This document shows positions 7,360 to 16,496 of a stretch of DNA of 64,000 nucleotides, piece by piece (the first letter of the stretch is position 1; every line of letters begins with the position of its first letter). Origin of the DNA: Ruminococcaceae bacterium BL-4 (GTDB lineage: Bacteria; Bacillota; Clostridia; Oscillospirales; Acutalibacteraceae); NCBI GenBank assembly GCA_902809935.1, contig LR778134.1, forward strand, positions 1,488,001-1,552,000, in the 5' to 3' direction. Under the pieces are notes generated by a model. That model saw nothing but the letters and a program-made list of their open reading frames with translations, was not told where the DNA came from and did no database searches. Position numbers and translations under genes: made by a program.

Positions 7360-9459
7360 ATGAAAATGCAGCGATTTGCAAAATGGATTGTGCATCACCG
7401 GAGAGCCATTGTAATTCTTGCAGTTTTGCTACTGATTCCATCAGTTATTGGGTACAGCAAGACTTTTGTAAATTATGATATTTTGTCTTATCTTCCAGAG
7501 AATCTGGATTCTATGATTGGCCAGAAATATTTGGATAAAGATTTTAATATGGGAAGTTCCGCGATGTTGGTAGTTGATAATATGGAGGATAAAGATGTTG
7601 TCAACTTGAAAAATCAAATTAAAGAAGTTCCCGGAGTTCATAAAGTGATTTGGGCAGATGATATTAAGGATACTTCAATCCCGAACGATGTTCTGCCGGA
7701 TGATTTTAAAAAGATTTTTTATAGCGATACCGGAACAATGATGATCATTTCGTTTGAAGACAGCGCCGCGTCGCCAAGCACTTTTCAGGCGATTGCACAG
7801 ATTCGCTCTATTTCGAATAAAAATTGCTTTTTAGCTGGAATGACGGCAATCGTCAAAGATACAAAAGATATTGTTGAAACGGAAATGCCCAAATATGTTT
7901 TGGTTGCAGTTTTGCTCAGTATGGCAGTCCTTTTCCTCTCTTTGGAGAGCACAGTTGTACCATTAATTTTTATGTTGGGTATCGTTTTCCCGATCATTTA
8001 TAATTTTGGCAGTAACGTTTTTCTTGGCCAGGTTTCTTATATCACCCAAGCGTTGGCAGCAGTTCTCCAATTAGGGGTAACGATGGACTTTTCTATTTTT
8101 CTTCTGCATCGCTATAACGAAGAGTGTACAAAACAGTCTGATCGAGAAGATGCGATGGCTACAGCGATTGTTGCAACCTTCAATTCTATTACAGGCAGTA
8201 GCCTGACAACGATTGCAGGTTTCCTTGCGCTTTGTACCATGAGCCTTAAATTGGGAACCGACATTGGTATCGTGATGGCAAAAGGTGTGCTTCTAGGTGT
8301 GGTCAGTACGCTTACCGTTCTGCCGTCGCTTTTGATGACATTTGATCGTGCCATCGGTAAATATAGACACCGTGTACTGATTCATGAGACAAAGAAAATT
8401 CCGCAGTTTATTGTAAAGCATCATAAAGGAATTTTGGTCGTCTTTGTTTTACTGCTAATTCCATTTTCAGTAGCACAGGGAAAAGTCAGCCAGTATTATG
8501 CGCTGGATCAGACCCTGCCGCAGGATCTGAATTCGATCGTCAGCACCAATAAGCTCAAAAAAGATTTTAAGATGGATACCACTCATTTTGTATTAGTCAG
8601 CGATCAGCTGGATGATTATAAAATTAAGGATTTGACCGAGAAACTACAGAATGTCGATGGCGTTAATGAGGCACTTTCCTATGAAAAATATGTAGGCGGT
8701 GGAATTCCCACAGCGTTTGAACCAGCAGCTATTCGGGAGACATTCAATCAAGGCGGCCATAAAATGATTTTGGTTAACAGTCTTTATAAAGCGGGCAGTG
8801 ACCAATGCAATGCGCAGCTCGATGAGATGAAGAAAATTGCGAAGTCTTATGACGCGGATGCTGTGATCGCGGGTGAAGGCGCTATGACAAAAGATCTGGT
8901 TCAGGTTGCTGATATTGACTTTAAAAATGTCAGTGTCGTTTCAATCCTTGCAGTGTTCGTCATTATTTTGATTTCGTTTAAATCGATTTCAGTTCCAGTC
9001 CTTTTGGTTGCAGCAATCGAATTTGCAATCACCGTAAATATGGGCATTCCGTATTTTACCGGAACGGTCATTCCGTTTATTGCGAGTATCGTGATCGGGA
9101 CTATTCAGTTGGGAGCAACCATTGATTATGCAATCCTAATGACAAACCGATTCCGTGAAGAGCTCAATAATGGCAATATGCCGGAACAGGCTATGCTGAC
9201 AGCAGTTACAAAATGTTCTACTTCTATTTTGACGAGCGGCCTAACCTTCTTCTCAGCAACTTTGGGCGTGGTACTTGTTTCTAGAGTGGATCTAATTAAG
9301 AGCCTCTGCTCTATGCTGGCTCGGGGCGCGTTGATCAGTATGGTAACGATTATATTTGTTTTGCCGGCTATTTTGCTTTTGTTTAATAAAGTGATTAAAA
9401 AGACCAGTTATCACTGGATTCAGAATAAGACTAATTCAAAGGAGATTGAGACAGCATGA
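7360..9459 (+). CDS. MMPL/RND-family transporter
   Basis: 699 residues in two homologous halves, each with one N-terminal helix, a large extracytoplasmic loop and a five-helix bundle (about 12 membrane segments). The first bundle has QLGVTMDFSIFLLHRYNEE and the second QLGATIDYAILMTNRFREE; these carry the membrane aspartates typical of proton-driven MMPL pumps. Half one begins with VNYDILSYLPENLDS and half two with QYYALDQTLPQDLNSI, a repeat typical of the family. It lies between tetR and a secreted heptad-repeat protein whose start overlaps its stop (ATGA), so all three form one operon. The substrate is unknown. Confidence 0.92.
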   Translation: MKMQRFAKWIVHHRRAIVILAVLLLIPSVIGYSKTFVNYDILSYLPENLDSMIGQKYLDKDFNMGSSAMLVVDNMEDKDVVNLKNQIKEVPGVHKVIWADDIKDTSIPNDVLPDDFKKIFYSDTGTMMIISFEDSAASPSTFQAIAQIRSISNKNCFLAGMTAIVKDTKDIVETEMPKYVLVAVLLSMAVLFLSLESTVVPLIFMLGIVFPIIYNFGSNVFLGQVSYITQALAAVLQLGVTMDFSIFLLHRYNEECTKQSDREDAMATAIVATFNSITGSSLTTIAGFLALCTMSLKLGTDIGIVMAKGVLLGVVSTLTVLPSLLMTFDRAIGKYRHRVLIHETKKIPQFIVKHHKGILVVFVLLLIPFSVAQGKVSQYYALDQTLPQDLNSIVSTNKLKKDFKMDTTHFVLVSDQLDDYKIKDLTEKLQNVDGVNEALSYEKYVGGGIPTAFEPAAIRETFNQGGHKMILVNSLYKAGSDQCNAQLDEMKKIAKSYDADAVIAGEGAMTKDLVQVADIDFKNVSVVSILAVFVIILISFKSISVPVLLVAAIEFAITVNMGIPYFTGTVIPFIASIVIGTIQLGATIDYAILMTNRFREELNNGNMPEQAMLTAVTKCSTSILTSGLTFFSATLGVVLVSRVDLIKSLCSMLARGALISMVTIIFVLPAILLLFNKVIKKTSYHWIQNKTNSKEIETA

Positions 9460-11675
9460 AAAAACAAGTGATGATGAAACTGATCTGTATTGCATTGTGT
9501 GCTTCTCTGGTGACGACAACCGCTTTTGCGGCAGAGGGAACAACGGCAAACGACAGTTCCAAAAATTATAAACGTCAAGAAACGGTTTATCTAATTACCG
9601 ATCCTAATGGCAATATTCAGAATGAGACAGTTAGTGCATGGATTCACAATGATAATGGAATTGGAAATTATTCCGAATCCACGAATCTAACAGATGTTAA
9701 AAATGTAAAGGGAGAAGATTCTCCTACTTTAGACGGGAAAGAACTGGAATGGAAGAATATCTCCGGAGACGACCTTTACTATCAAGGAGAGAGCAGTGCA
9801 CAAGCTCCCGTCACCATGAAAGTGGATTATAAATTGGACGGACAGGAAATTAGTGCAGATCAGCTTGCAGGCAAATCCGGAAAGCTGGAAATGACCGTCT
9901 CTTTCCAAAATCATGAGAAGGCAACAAAATCGGTCGGAGGAGAATCCAGAACCATTTATACGCCGTTTTTGGCGGCAGCTCTCTGCAGCTTTTCTACCGA
10001 CCATTTTCAGAATGTAAAATGTTCGGAAGGCGGTGCAGTTGTTTCAGAAGGAAACAATCAAATCGTCACCATGATTTCTTTGCCGGGCATGAAGGAAACT
10101 TTAGGCTCATCTGTCAGTACGCTGGAGAGTCTAAGCAAGATTAATTTGGAAGATAGCTTTACGATTACTGCTGATGCCACAAATTTGGAAATGAACTCAA
10201 TTATGGGTGCAGCGCTTCCTGCTGGTTCCCAAAGCAGTAACGGCAGTTTTTCTTTTGATGTGGGTCAGGTCGATTCTTTAGTCGATCAAATGGAAAGTGC
10301 TTCCGGTCAGCTGAGTGAAGGCTCTGAAGCTTTGGCAAGTGCTCTTTCTACCTATAATAATAAAATGCTGGAATTGCAGAGCGCAGTAGAAGCGCTGAAT
10401 AACGGAATCAATTCTTTAAATAGTGGGAGTACAGAGCTTGCAGGCGGTACCCAGCAGCTTTCTTCCGGTAGCGACCAGTTGGCTTCCGGAACAGAAGCCC
10501 TTTCGACCGGTGCAAAACAAGTGAAAGACGGCAGCAGTGCCTTTGCACAGGGTATTACACAATTAGACGGCAGCGTAAAGAAGCTTTCTGCTGGTAGTAA
10601 TCAGGCAAAAGACGGAGCAGCTGCATTGCAGGCCGGATTAGGGGAATTTACAACAGCTTTGCAGCAGGTAACCGGCTCTTTGGTGGATTCTTCTATGAAG
10701 CAGATCAGTGCCGATATGAGCGATTCTAATAAGCCGTTTGTCAAAAGCCTTGCAAAGGCTGGAAGTGATACAAAAGATATTGGTGCCACTCTACAGACGC
10801 AGAATGCGAATTTGATTAAAAATCTTCAAGGGATTGCGGCTACTACAAAAGATGCAACTACAAAAGCACAGATCAATGCAATGATTGCTGGTATCCAGAA
10901 TAACACAACGATTGGTACAAAGCTAACGGGGCTTGGCAACGATATTCAGGCGATCGGCCAAGGTGCGAATAGTACGCTTACTGGTTCTGCCCAAACGATT
11001 AAGAGCAATTTTGCAGGGCAGGAAAAGAAATTGAATGAATCTGCTCAACAGCTCAATGACGGTGCAAAGTCAGTTGCTGATGGAACAAAACAGATTTCTG
11101 ATAATCTGGGCCTGGTTTCTGGCGGAGCTGATACTTTAATGCAGAAAGCAAACGAGCTGGCTGCGGGTGCCAAACAAGTTTCTGATGGGGCAGAGAGTGC
11201 TAAAAATGGAGCAGAATCCCTTAAGAGTGGCTCTGCACGGGTCAATGCAGGTGCTTCGGCACTGCAGACCGGTGCAACAGAACTGCAAAGTGGAGGAATT
11301 CAGCTGCAAAATGGCATTGGACAGTTAACAGAGGCTGCCGGTACCTTGGCAGAAAAGAGCGGAGAGCTTTCGACCGGAACCAATCAGTTTAAGACGGATG
11401 GCATCGATCTTGTTGCCAACAAGGTGGTTTCCAGCAAAGCAGATGCAGAGAAATTACTTGATCTGAAAGATGCAATTCTTGATCAGGCAAAGAGTTATAA
11501 AACTTTCTCCGGTGTTTCTGATGGCTGCAGCAACCATGTCAGCTTTATCATGAAAACCAATGAAATTAAAAAAGATGATTCTGACGAAAAGCTTGATGAA
11601 GATGCATCAGTAAATGATGGAATCAAGACAAAGACCGACCAGTCTTTTTGGGCACGCATGAAGAGTCTCTTCTGA
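9456..11675 (+). CDS. Secreted heptad-repeat (X3-Leu-X2-Gly) protein, MMPL partner
   Basis: 739 residues with a signal peptide (MKKQVMMKLICIALCASLV, cleavage probably after AFA near residue 25). The N-terminal third is a globular, beta-rich region of unknown fold. Two blocks of heptads follow, about residues 311-392 and 528-648, with units such as QQLSSGS, DQLASGT, EALSTGA and KQVKDGA. This pattern is known from YhgE/Pip-type proteins, where it forms long helical rods. Unlike YhgE no membrane segments are seen beyond the signal peptide; the C-terminus is acidic, then ends WARMKSLF. The 4-base overlap with the transporter suggests an extracytoplasmic accessory role, which is inference. Confidence 0.8.
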   Translation: MKKQVMMKLICIALCASLVTTTAFAAEGTTANDSSKNYKRQETVYLITDPNGNIQNETVSAWIHNDNGIGNYSESTNLTDVKNVKGEDSPTLDGKELEWKNISGDDLYYQGESSAQAPVTMKVDYKLDGQEISADQLAGKSGKLEMTVSFQNHEKATKSVGGESRTIYTPFLAAALCSFSTDHFQNVKCSEGGAVVSEGNNQIVTMISLPGMKETLGSSVSTLESLSKINLEDSFTITADATNLEMNSIMGAALPAGSQSSNGSFSFDVGQVDSLVDQMESASGQLSEGSEALASALSTYNNKMLELQSAVEALNNGINSLNSGSTELAGGTQQLSSGSDQLASGTEALSTGAKQVKDGSSAFAQGITQLDGSVKKLSAGSNQAKDGAAALQAGLGEFTTALQQVTGSLVDSSMKQISADMSDSNKPFVKSLAKAGSDTKDIGATLQTQNANLIKNLQGIAATTKDATTKAQINAMIAGIQNNTTIGTKLTGLGNDIQAIGQGANSTLTGSAQTIKSNFAGQEKKLNESAQQLNDGAKSVADGTKQISDNLGLVSGGADTLMQKANELAAGAKQVSDGAESAKNGAESLKSGSARVNAGASALQTGATELQSGGIQLQNGIGQLTEAAGTLAEKSGELSTGTNQFKTDGIDLVANKVVSSKADAEKLLDLKDAILDQAKSYKTFSGVSDGCSNHVSFIMKTNEIKKDDSDEKLDEDASVNDGIKTKTDQSFWARMKSLF

Positions 11676-11705
11676 TTTTTAAAATGACTCAAACCAAATA
11701 AAATT

Positions 11706-11752
11706 AAAAGGCGCTTTGTATAAACAATTTTTGCTTATACAAAGCGCCTTTT
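11706..11752. terminator. Bidirectional terminator between the MMPL operon and birA
   Basis: An 18-base inverted repeat (11706-11723 with 11735-11752) containing AGGCGCTTTGTATAA, with T-runs on both strands. It serves the convergent heptad-repeat and birA genes. Confidence 0.85.
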
Positions 11753-11768
11753 GGCTTATCAAAAATTC

Positions 11769-12743
11769 TTAAATGTTTTGTCCATAAATTCCCTGAACGA
11801 TGACTTCTCCGGTACTGATCGGAATTTCTGTCCCGTCTTCATCACTGCGTACCATCAATTCTCCACTGGGAGCAATCGCAAAAGCAGTTCCCGTATAAGA
11901 CTTTAAACCACGCGTATAACGAACTTTTTTATGGAGTGAGACACATAGGTCACTGTATTCTTTAAGGGGAAATTCTTTCTTTATAAATAGTTTATCAAGT
12001 TCTTCCAGTGTAACCAACAAAACCTCGGAACGTTTTACGGGTTTCCCTAGTTCAATTAACATCGAAGTCGCTTTTACTGCAAGTTCATCTGGAAAAGATT
12101 GGTTTCCAACATTGATTCCAATTCCGGGAACAATATACTGTACTTTGTCTATTTCTGCTGCCATCTCAGTGAGAATCCCGCAGACTTTTTTATTGCCGAT
12201 GACAACATCATTCGGCCATTTGATTTTAGCATCTAATCCCCACACACGTCTCAAAGCGCGCACAACCCCAAGTCCTGCCAGAAGGGTAGCATTTGTCAGT
12301 GGTTCCGGAATGTGCTCGGGACGCAGTAAAAAGGAAAAATAAAGTCCGGTACCAAAAGGGCTGTTCCATGCACGCCCGAGTCTTCCTTTGCCGCCGTTTT
12401 GTTCTTCAGAAACGATCACAAGACCGTCTCGCGCACCACGCAGTGCCTGACGTTTTACTTCTTCGTTAGTGGAGTCAATTTCTTTAAATACCTGGATCTC
12501 TTTGCCGAGAAACTGTGTATCTAAATTTTGCAGAAGATCTTCTGCATTAATTCGGTCGGGTTCTTTTAAAAGACGGTATCCGCGGTGAGTGGCAGAAGCA
12601 ATCTCGCAGCCTTCTTCCCGCAGGGCATTTACTGCTTTCCAAATTGCTGTGCGGGAGATCCCAAGTCTCTCACTCAGTTCTTCTCCAGAGACATCCCCCG
12701 TGGATTTTCGCAGATATTGCAAAACTTCCTCTTTAGTTGCCAT
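11769..12743 (-). CDS. birA: Bifunctional biotin-protein ligase / biotin repressor
   Basis: 324 residues. It attaches biotin to carboxylase carrier domains and, through its N-terminal winged helix (residues about 3-55, LRKSTGDVSGEELSERLGIS), represses biotin genes. The ligase core shows the biotinyl-AMP loop GGKGRLGRAWNSPFGTGLY and KWPNDVVIGNKKVCGIL; a small SH3-like C-terminal domain ends the protein. An ATG 15 bases further upstream (12758) is open, but GAGGGTG lies 6 bases before the ATG at 12743 and no such site precedes the longer start. Confidence 0.94.
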   Translation of the reverse strand: MATKEEVLQYLRKSTGDVSGEELSERLGISRTAIWKAVNALREEGCEIASATHRGYRLLKEPDRINAEDLLQNLDTQFLGKEIQVFKEIDSTNEEVKRQALRGARDGLVIVSEEQNGGKGRLGRAWNSPFGTGLYFSFLLRPEHIPEPLTNATLLAGLGVVRALRRVWGLDAKIKWPNDVVIGNKKVCGILTEMAAEIDKVQYIVPGIGINVGNQSFPDELAVKATSMLIELGKPVKRSEVLLVTLEELDKLFIKKEFPLKEYSDLCVSLHKKVRYTRGLKSYTGTAFAIAPSGELMVRSDEDGTEIPISTGEVIVQGIYGQNI

Positions 12744-12776
12744 GGATTTCACCCTCATTTTTTAAACTGTATTTTT

Positions 12777-12805
12777 ATTATAAAGCAAAGAAAAGTGGGA
12801 AGCAA
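12777..12805 (-). promoter_or_regulatory. Sigma-A promoter of birA
   Basis: On the minus strand, TTGCTT (12800-12805) and TATAAT (12777-12782) with a 17-base spacer, about 35 bases before the start codon. Confidence 0.75.
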
Positions 12806-12824
12806 GGTTCCTATCGAAAAAGAT

Positions 12825-12854
12825 TTGTCTCTGAGGGCGGATTCGTGGTATACT
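12825..12854 (+). promoter_or_regulatory. Promoter before the DUF951 gene and prfA
   Basis: TTGTCT (12825-12830) and TATACT (12849-12854) with an 18-base spacer, divergent from the birA promoter. Confidence 0.6.
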
Positions 12855-12889
12855 AATATGAAATGCAAAGATAAAAGGAGGATTTTCAG

Positions 12890-13087
12890 ATGGATATCAG
12901 ACCCGGTGACCGCATTGAAATGAAAAAACCGCATCCCTGCGGAAATAAAATTTTTTTGGTTCTGCGGGCGGGTATGGATTTTAAAATTCGTTGTACCTCC
13001 TGTGGAAGAGAAGTTATGGTCCCGCGCTTAAAGTGCGAAAAGAATATTCGTAGAATCTTACGGGATGATCCAAAAGAAAAAGCTTAG
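12890..13087 (+). CDS. DUF951 domain protein
   Basis: 65 residues, the usual length of this small Firmicutes family. It starts MDIRPGDRIEMKKPHPCG and contains four cysteines (HPCG, CTSCG and KC), which suggests a metal-binding or nucleic-acid-binding fold, but no function is established. The family is often found near ychF, parB or translation genes; here it precedes prfA by 56 bases. An AAAGGAGG lies 8-10 bases before the ATG. Confidence 0.88.
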   Translation: MDIRPGDRIEMKKPHPCGNKIFLVLRAGMDFKIRCTSCGREVMVPRLKCEKNIRRILRDDPKEKA

Positions 13088-13143
13088 GGACTCTTTATGA
13101 ATTTACAGAATATTGGTAATTAATTCATAAGGAGAGAACTTTT

Positions 13144-14229
13144 ATGTTCGAAAATTTACAGATATTTCAAAAAAGATATGAAGAATTAGGGCAGAAACTC
13201 TGTTTGCCTGAAATTGCAGGAGATCAGATAAAATTTGCAGCGCTGATGAAAGAATATAAAGATCTGGAGCCTTTGGTTAATACATATGGAGAATACGAGA
13301 AGGCTCAGAAGAAATTGTCGGAAGCGCAGGAACTTCTGGAATCCGGAGACCGTGAACTGCATGATCTTGCCCTTATGGATCGGGAAGAAGCGCAGGAAGA
13401 AATTAAGCACCTTACGGAGGAAATTAATCTTCTTTTGCTTCCCAAAGACCCCAATGATGAAAAAAACGTGATTGTGGAAATCCGCGGTGGAGCCGGTGGA
13501 GAAGAAGCAGCTCTTTTTTCTGCAGTGCTCTATCGAATGTATACGATGTATGCGCAGAGCAGAAATTGGCAGACAGAGCTTTTGAATTTAAATGAGACGG
13601 AACTTGGGGGCTGCAAGGAAGTTACTTTTCAGATTTCAGGAGCAGGTGCTTATTCCCGCTTAAAATATGAAAGCGGCGTTCATCGGGTACAGCGAGTCCC
13701 TGAAACGGAAACGCAGGGAAGAATTCATACTTCAACAGCGACAGTGGCCGTCCTGCCGGAAGCCGATGAGGTAGAGCTTATAATTGATCCCAAGGATTTG
13801 CAGATCGATACCTTTCGCTCCAGTGGAGCTGGAGGTCAGCATATTAATAAAACCAGTTCGGCAATCCGGATTACGCATCTTCCGACGGGGATGGTAGTCG
13901 AATGTCAGGATGAACGCAGTCAGTATAAGAATAAAGATAAAGCAATGCGGGTGCTCAGAAGCCGACTCTTTGAGATAGAGCAGAGAAAGCATGATGAGGC
14001 GATTGCAGAAAATCGCCGCAGTCAGGTAGGAACAGGCGACCGATCTGAGCGGATTCGCACTTATAATTATCCGCAGAGCCGTGTGACCGATCATCGGATC
14101 GGTCTGACGCTGTATAAACTGGAGGACGTTTTAAATGGCAGTTTGGATCAGTTGATAGATCCTTTGATTGCAGCGGATCGAACGCTTCAATTGGAAAAAA
14201 ATATGCGCTCATCAGAGCATGAAAATTAA
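13144..14229 (+). CDS. prfA: Peptide chain release factor 1
   Basis: 361 residues. It recognises UAA and UAG and releases the finished peptide. The GGQ motif is at residues 230-232 ([17 protein letters not shown]). The P-x-T stop-codon recognition tripeptide is Pro186-Glu187-Thr188 in [10 protein letters not shown], identifying RF1 rather than RF2 (which has SPF). The N-terminal domain is coiled-coil-like. The start has AAGGAGAG upstream. The usual partner hemK/prmC is not next to it; sua5 follows by 13 bases. Confidence 0.97.
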   Translation: MFENLQIFQKRYEELGQKLCLPEIAGDQIKFAALMKEYKDLEPLVNTYGEYEKAQKKLSEAQELLESGDRELHDLALMDREEAQEEIKHLTEEINLLLLPKDPNDEKNVIVEIRGGAGGEEAALFSAVLYRMYTMYAQSRNWQTELLNLNETELGGCKEVTFQISGAGAYSRLKYESGVHRVQRVPETETQGRIHTSTATVAVLPEADEVELIIDPKDLQIDTFRSSGAGGQHINKTSSAIRITHLPTGMVVECQDERSQYKNKDKAMRVLRSRLFEIEQRKHDEAIAENRRSQVGTGDRSERIRTYNYPQSRVTDHRIGLTLYKLEDVLNGSLDQLIDPLIAADRTLQLEKNMRSSEHEN

Positions 14230-14242
14230 AAGAGAGGTAAGA

Positions 14243-15262
14243 ATGGTGGAAACGGAACTGTTAAAAGCGGATATGGAAGGAATTGAGCGTGCGGCAAAAT
14301 TCCTCCGGGACGGCGGTCTCGTCGGGATGCCAACGGAGACGGTTTATGGACTCGCTGCAAATGCGCTGGACGGAAAAGCCGTTGCAAAAATTTTTGCAGC
14401 GAAAGGACGGCCGATGGATAACCCGTTGATTGTTCATATTTCAGATTTTTCCCAGATTTATAATTTGGTAGCAGTTGTCCCCGAAAGTGCAAAAAAATTG
14501 GCAAAGGCTTTTTGGCCGGGGCCGCTTACTATGATTTTACCAAAAGCAGATTGTATTCCAGATGAAGTTAGCGCTGGGCTGCCGACAGTTGCAATTCGTT
14601 TTCCCTCTCATCCGACGGCGCAGCAGCTGATTACGACTGCCGGGTTGCCTCTGGCAGCACCTTCTGCCAATCTTTCCGGAAAGCCAAGTCCCACGACAGC
14701 GGAACATGTTATGCATGATCTTTCTGGAAAAATTGAAGCCGTAATTGATGGCGGCCCCTGTAAGGTTGGCGTCGAGTCCACAGTGATTACGTTAGCATCA
14801 AATCCACCGCGTCTTTTAAGACCGGGTGGAATTACATTGGAGCAGCTGCGTTCCGTTTTGGGAGAGGTAGAGATGGATGACGCAGTGCTGCATCCTTTAA
14901 AAGAAGGGGTGCGCGCTACTTCCCCAGGAATGAAGTATAAGCATTATTCTCCAAAAGCAAATGTGATCATTCTTGACGGCAGTGATGAGCAATATAGAAG
15001 TTATGTAAATTCTCACATTGAACAGGGAGTAATGGCCCTTTGCTATGACGAGGATTGTGCGGGATTAAAGAGTCCTTATTTGTGTTATGGGGCAGAGACG
15101 GATATGTCCCAGATGGCACATCATCTTTTTGATGCCCTGCGCGAAGTGGATCTTCTTGGGGCGAAAACCGTTTATGCTCGTTGCCCTGCACCAAAAGGAG
15201 TTGGATTGGCAGTTTATAATCGTTTGATGCGGGCAGCCGGATTTGAGGTGCTTCATCTTTGA
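14243..15262 (+). CDS. L-threonylcarbamoyladenylate synthase, Sua5 type
   Basis: 339 residues. It makes threonylcarbamoyl-AMP from threonine, bicarbonate and ATP, the first step of t6A37 tRNA modification. The TsaC/YrdC domain (about residues 12-200) shows GMPTETVYGLAANAL, KGRPMDNPLIVHI and APSANLSGKPSPT. The C-terminal Sua5 domain after the SPGMKYKHYSPKA linker marks the longer Sua5 class. The frame is open back to 14168 inside prfA, but AGAGAGG lies just before the ATG at 14243 and homologues start here. The stop overlaps the coaE start. Confidence 0.94.
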   Translation: MVETELLKADMEGIERAAKFLRDGGLVGMPTETVYGLAANALDGKAVAKIFAAKGRPMDNPLIVHISDFSQIYNLVAVVPESAKKLAKAFWPGPLTMILPKADCIPDEVSAGLPTVAIRFPSHPTAQQLITTAGLPLAAPSANLSGKPSPTTAEHVMHDLSGKIEAVIDGGPCKVGVESTVITLASNPPRLLRPGGITLEQLRSVLGEVEMDDAVLHPLKEGVRATSPGMKYKHYSPKANVIILDGSDEQYRSYVNSHIEQGVMALCYDEDCAGLKSPYLCYGAETDMSQMAHHLFDALREVDLLGAKTVYARCPAPKGVGLAVYNRLMRAAGFEVLHL

Positions 15263-15861
15263 AACAGCTGATTATTGGATTGACCGGCCCGACTGGAGCC
15301 GGTAAATCAACATGGACTGCAGCACTCAAAAATTTGGGCTGTAGAATCATTGATTGTGATCAGCTTGCCAGGGAAGCGGTACAGAATCCCGATTGTATCA
15401 AAAATTTGCAGTGCGCTTTTGGAGAAGATCTGATTTCGGCAGAGGGGCTTAATCGTAAGGAGTTAGCCAAGAGAGCATTTCAGAATGCAGAGCATACGAA
15501 ACTCCTTGATCAAATTACGCATCCCGTGATACTCGCTTTACTGGAGAAAGAGCTGCAAAGCTTTTCAAAAGAACCTACTCCGGCGATTATCATTGATGCC
15601 CCGCAGCTTTTTGAAAGCGGGCTTGATTCTCGTTGTGATCTTATAGCGGCAGTCCTGGCACCGAAGGAAATTCGAATCAAACGGCTGCAAAAACGAGATG
15701 GGATTAGCCGCGAAGAAGCTCTTTCCCGAATGTCCGTTCAATATTCGGATGATTTTTTCCGGAAGCATTGCAATTTTATTTTAGATGGCAATCTTTTGCC
15801 GGAACAAGTAGGGGGGCGTGCTTCTGAATTTTTGCAGCAGGTATTGGAAGGAAACGCATGA
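15259..15861 (+). CDS. coaE: Dephospho-CoA kinase
   Basis: 200 residues, catalysing the last step of coenzyme A synthesis. The P-loop GLTGPTGAGKS is at residues about 6-16, followed by the family motif IIDCDQLAREAV. RLQKRDGISREEALSRM near residue 145 forms the lid region. Translation starts at TTG, overlapping the sua5 stop by four bases (TTGA), and the stop overlaps the next ATG, so translation is probably coupled along this operon. Confidence 0.95.
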   Translation: MKQLIIGLTGPTGAGKSTWTAALKNLGCRIIDCDQLAREAVQNPDCIKNLQCAFGEDLISAEGLNRKELAKRAFQNAEHTKLLDQITHPVILALLEKELQSFSKEPTPAIIIDAPQLFESGLDSRCDLIAAVLAPKEIRIKRLQKRDGISREEALSRMSVQYSDDFFRKHCNFILDGNLLPEQVGGRASEFLQQVLEGNA

Positions 15862-16475
15862 GATATATCAAAAGACGAACAAACCGGAAATTAAGAAAGA
15901 AACGAATCTTGATTGTGATAGCGGGTTTGCTCCTGATAACAGGCATTATTGTTGGCTTGGTATCGCTGCTTCACAAAAGCAATGAACAGGTGCAGCATGC
16001 TGCATATCCGCAGGAGTATCAAGAGATCGTCAATCAATATACGACACAATTTCAAGTGGAATCTTCTCTTGTTTATGCTGTCATGAAAGCTGAGAGTGGA
16101 TTTGATCCCCATGCACATTCTGGGGCAGACGCCAGAGGATTAATGCAAATCACACCGGAAACGTTTGACTGGTTGCAGTGGCAGATGCCGGATGATCCGG
16201 AATATACAGACGAAGATCTTTACAATCCAGAGATTAATATCCGTTACGGATGCAAATTCCTTTCAATTTTGCAGGGTACTTATCAGAATCTCGGCACTTG
16301 TATTGCTGCCTATAATGCAGGAATGGGCAATGTAAACAGGTGGCTTTCCGACGGTAATTATTCTGATGATGGAATCACGCTCAAAGAAATTCCTTATCCA
16401 GAAACTAAGACATATGTTCAGCGGGTGCTGAGCAATTATCAGCAGTATAAAAGTTTATATAATTCCCAAAAATAA
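15858..16475 (+). CDS. Lytic transglycosylase, Slt-type
   Basis: 205 residues. A basic N-terminus and one membrane helix (about residues 18-38) anchor the protein, with the catalytic domain outside. The SLT goose-lysozyme-like domain shows the catalytic glutamate in AVMKAESGFDP, ARGLMQITPETFDW, and AAYNAGMGNV. Such enzymes cut the glycan strands of peptidoglycan between MurNAc and GlcNAc. The start overlaps coaE by four bases. Confidence 0.93.
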   Translation: MRYIKRRTNRKLRKKRILIVIAGLLLITGIIVGLVSLLHKSNEQVQHAAYPQEYQEIVNQYTTQFQVESSLVYAVMKAESGFDPHAHSGADARGLMQITPETFDWLQWQMPDDPEYTDEDLYNPEINIRYGCKFLSILQGTYQNLGTCIAAYNAGMGNVNRWLSDGNYSDDGITLKEIPYPETKTYVQRVLSNYQQYKSLYNSQK

Positions 16476-16496
16476 TTTTGATCGGAGGTATCAGGT

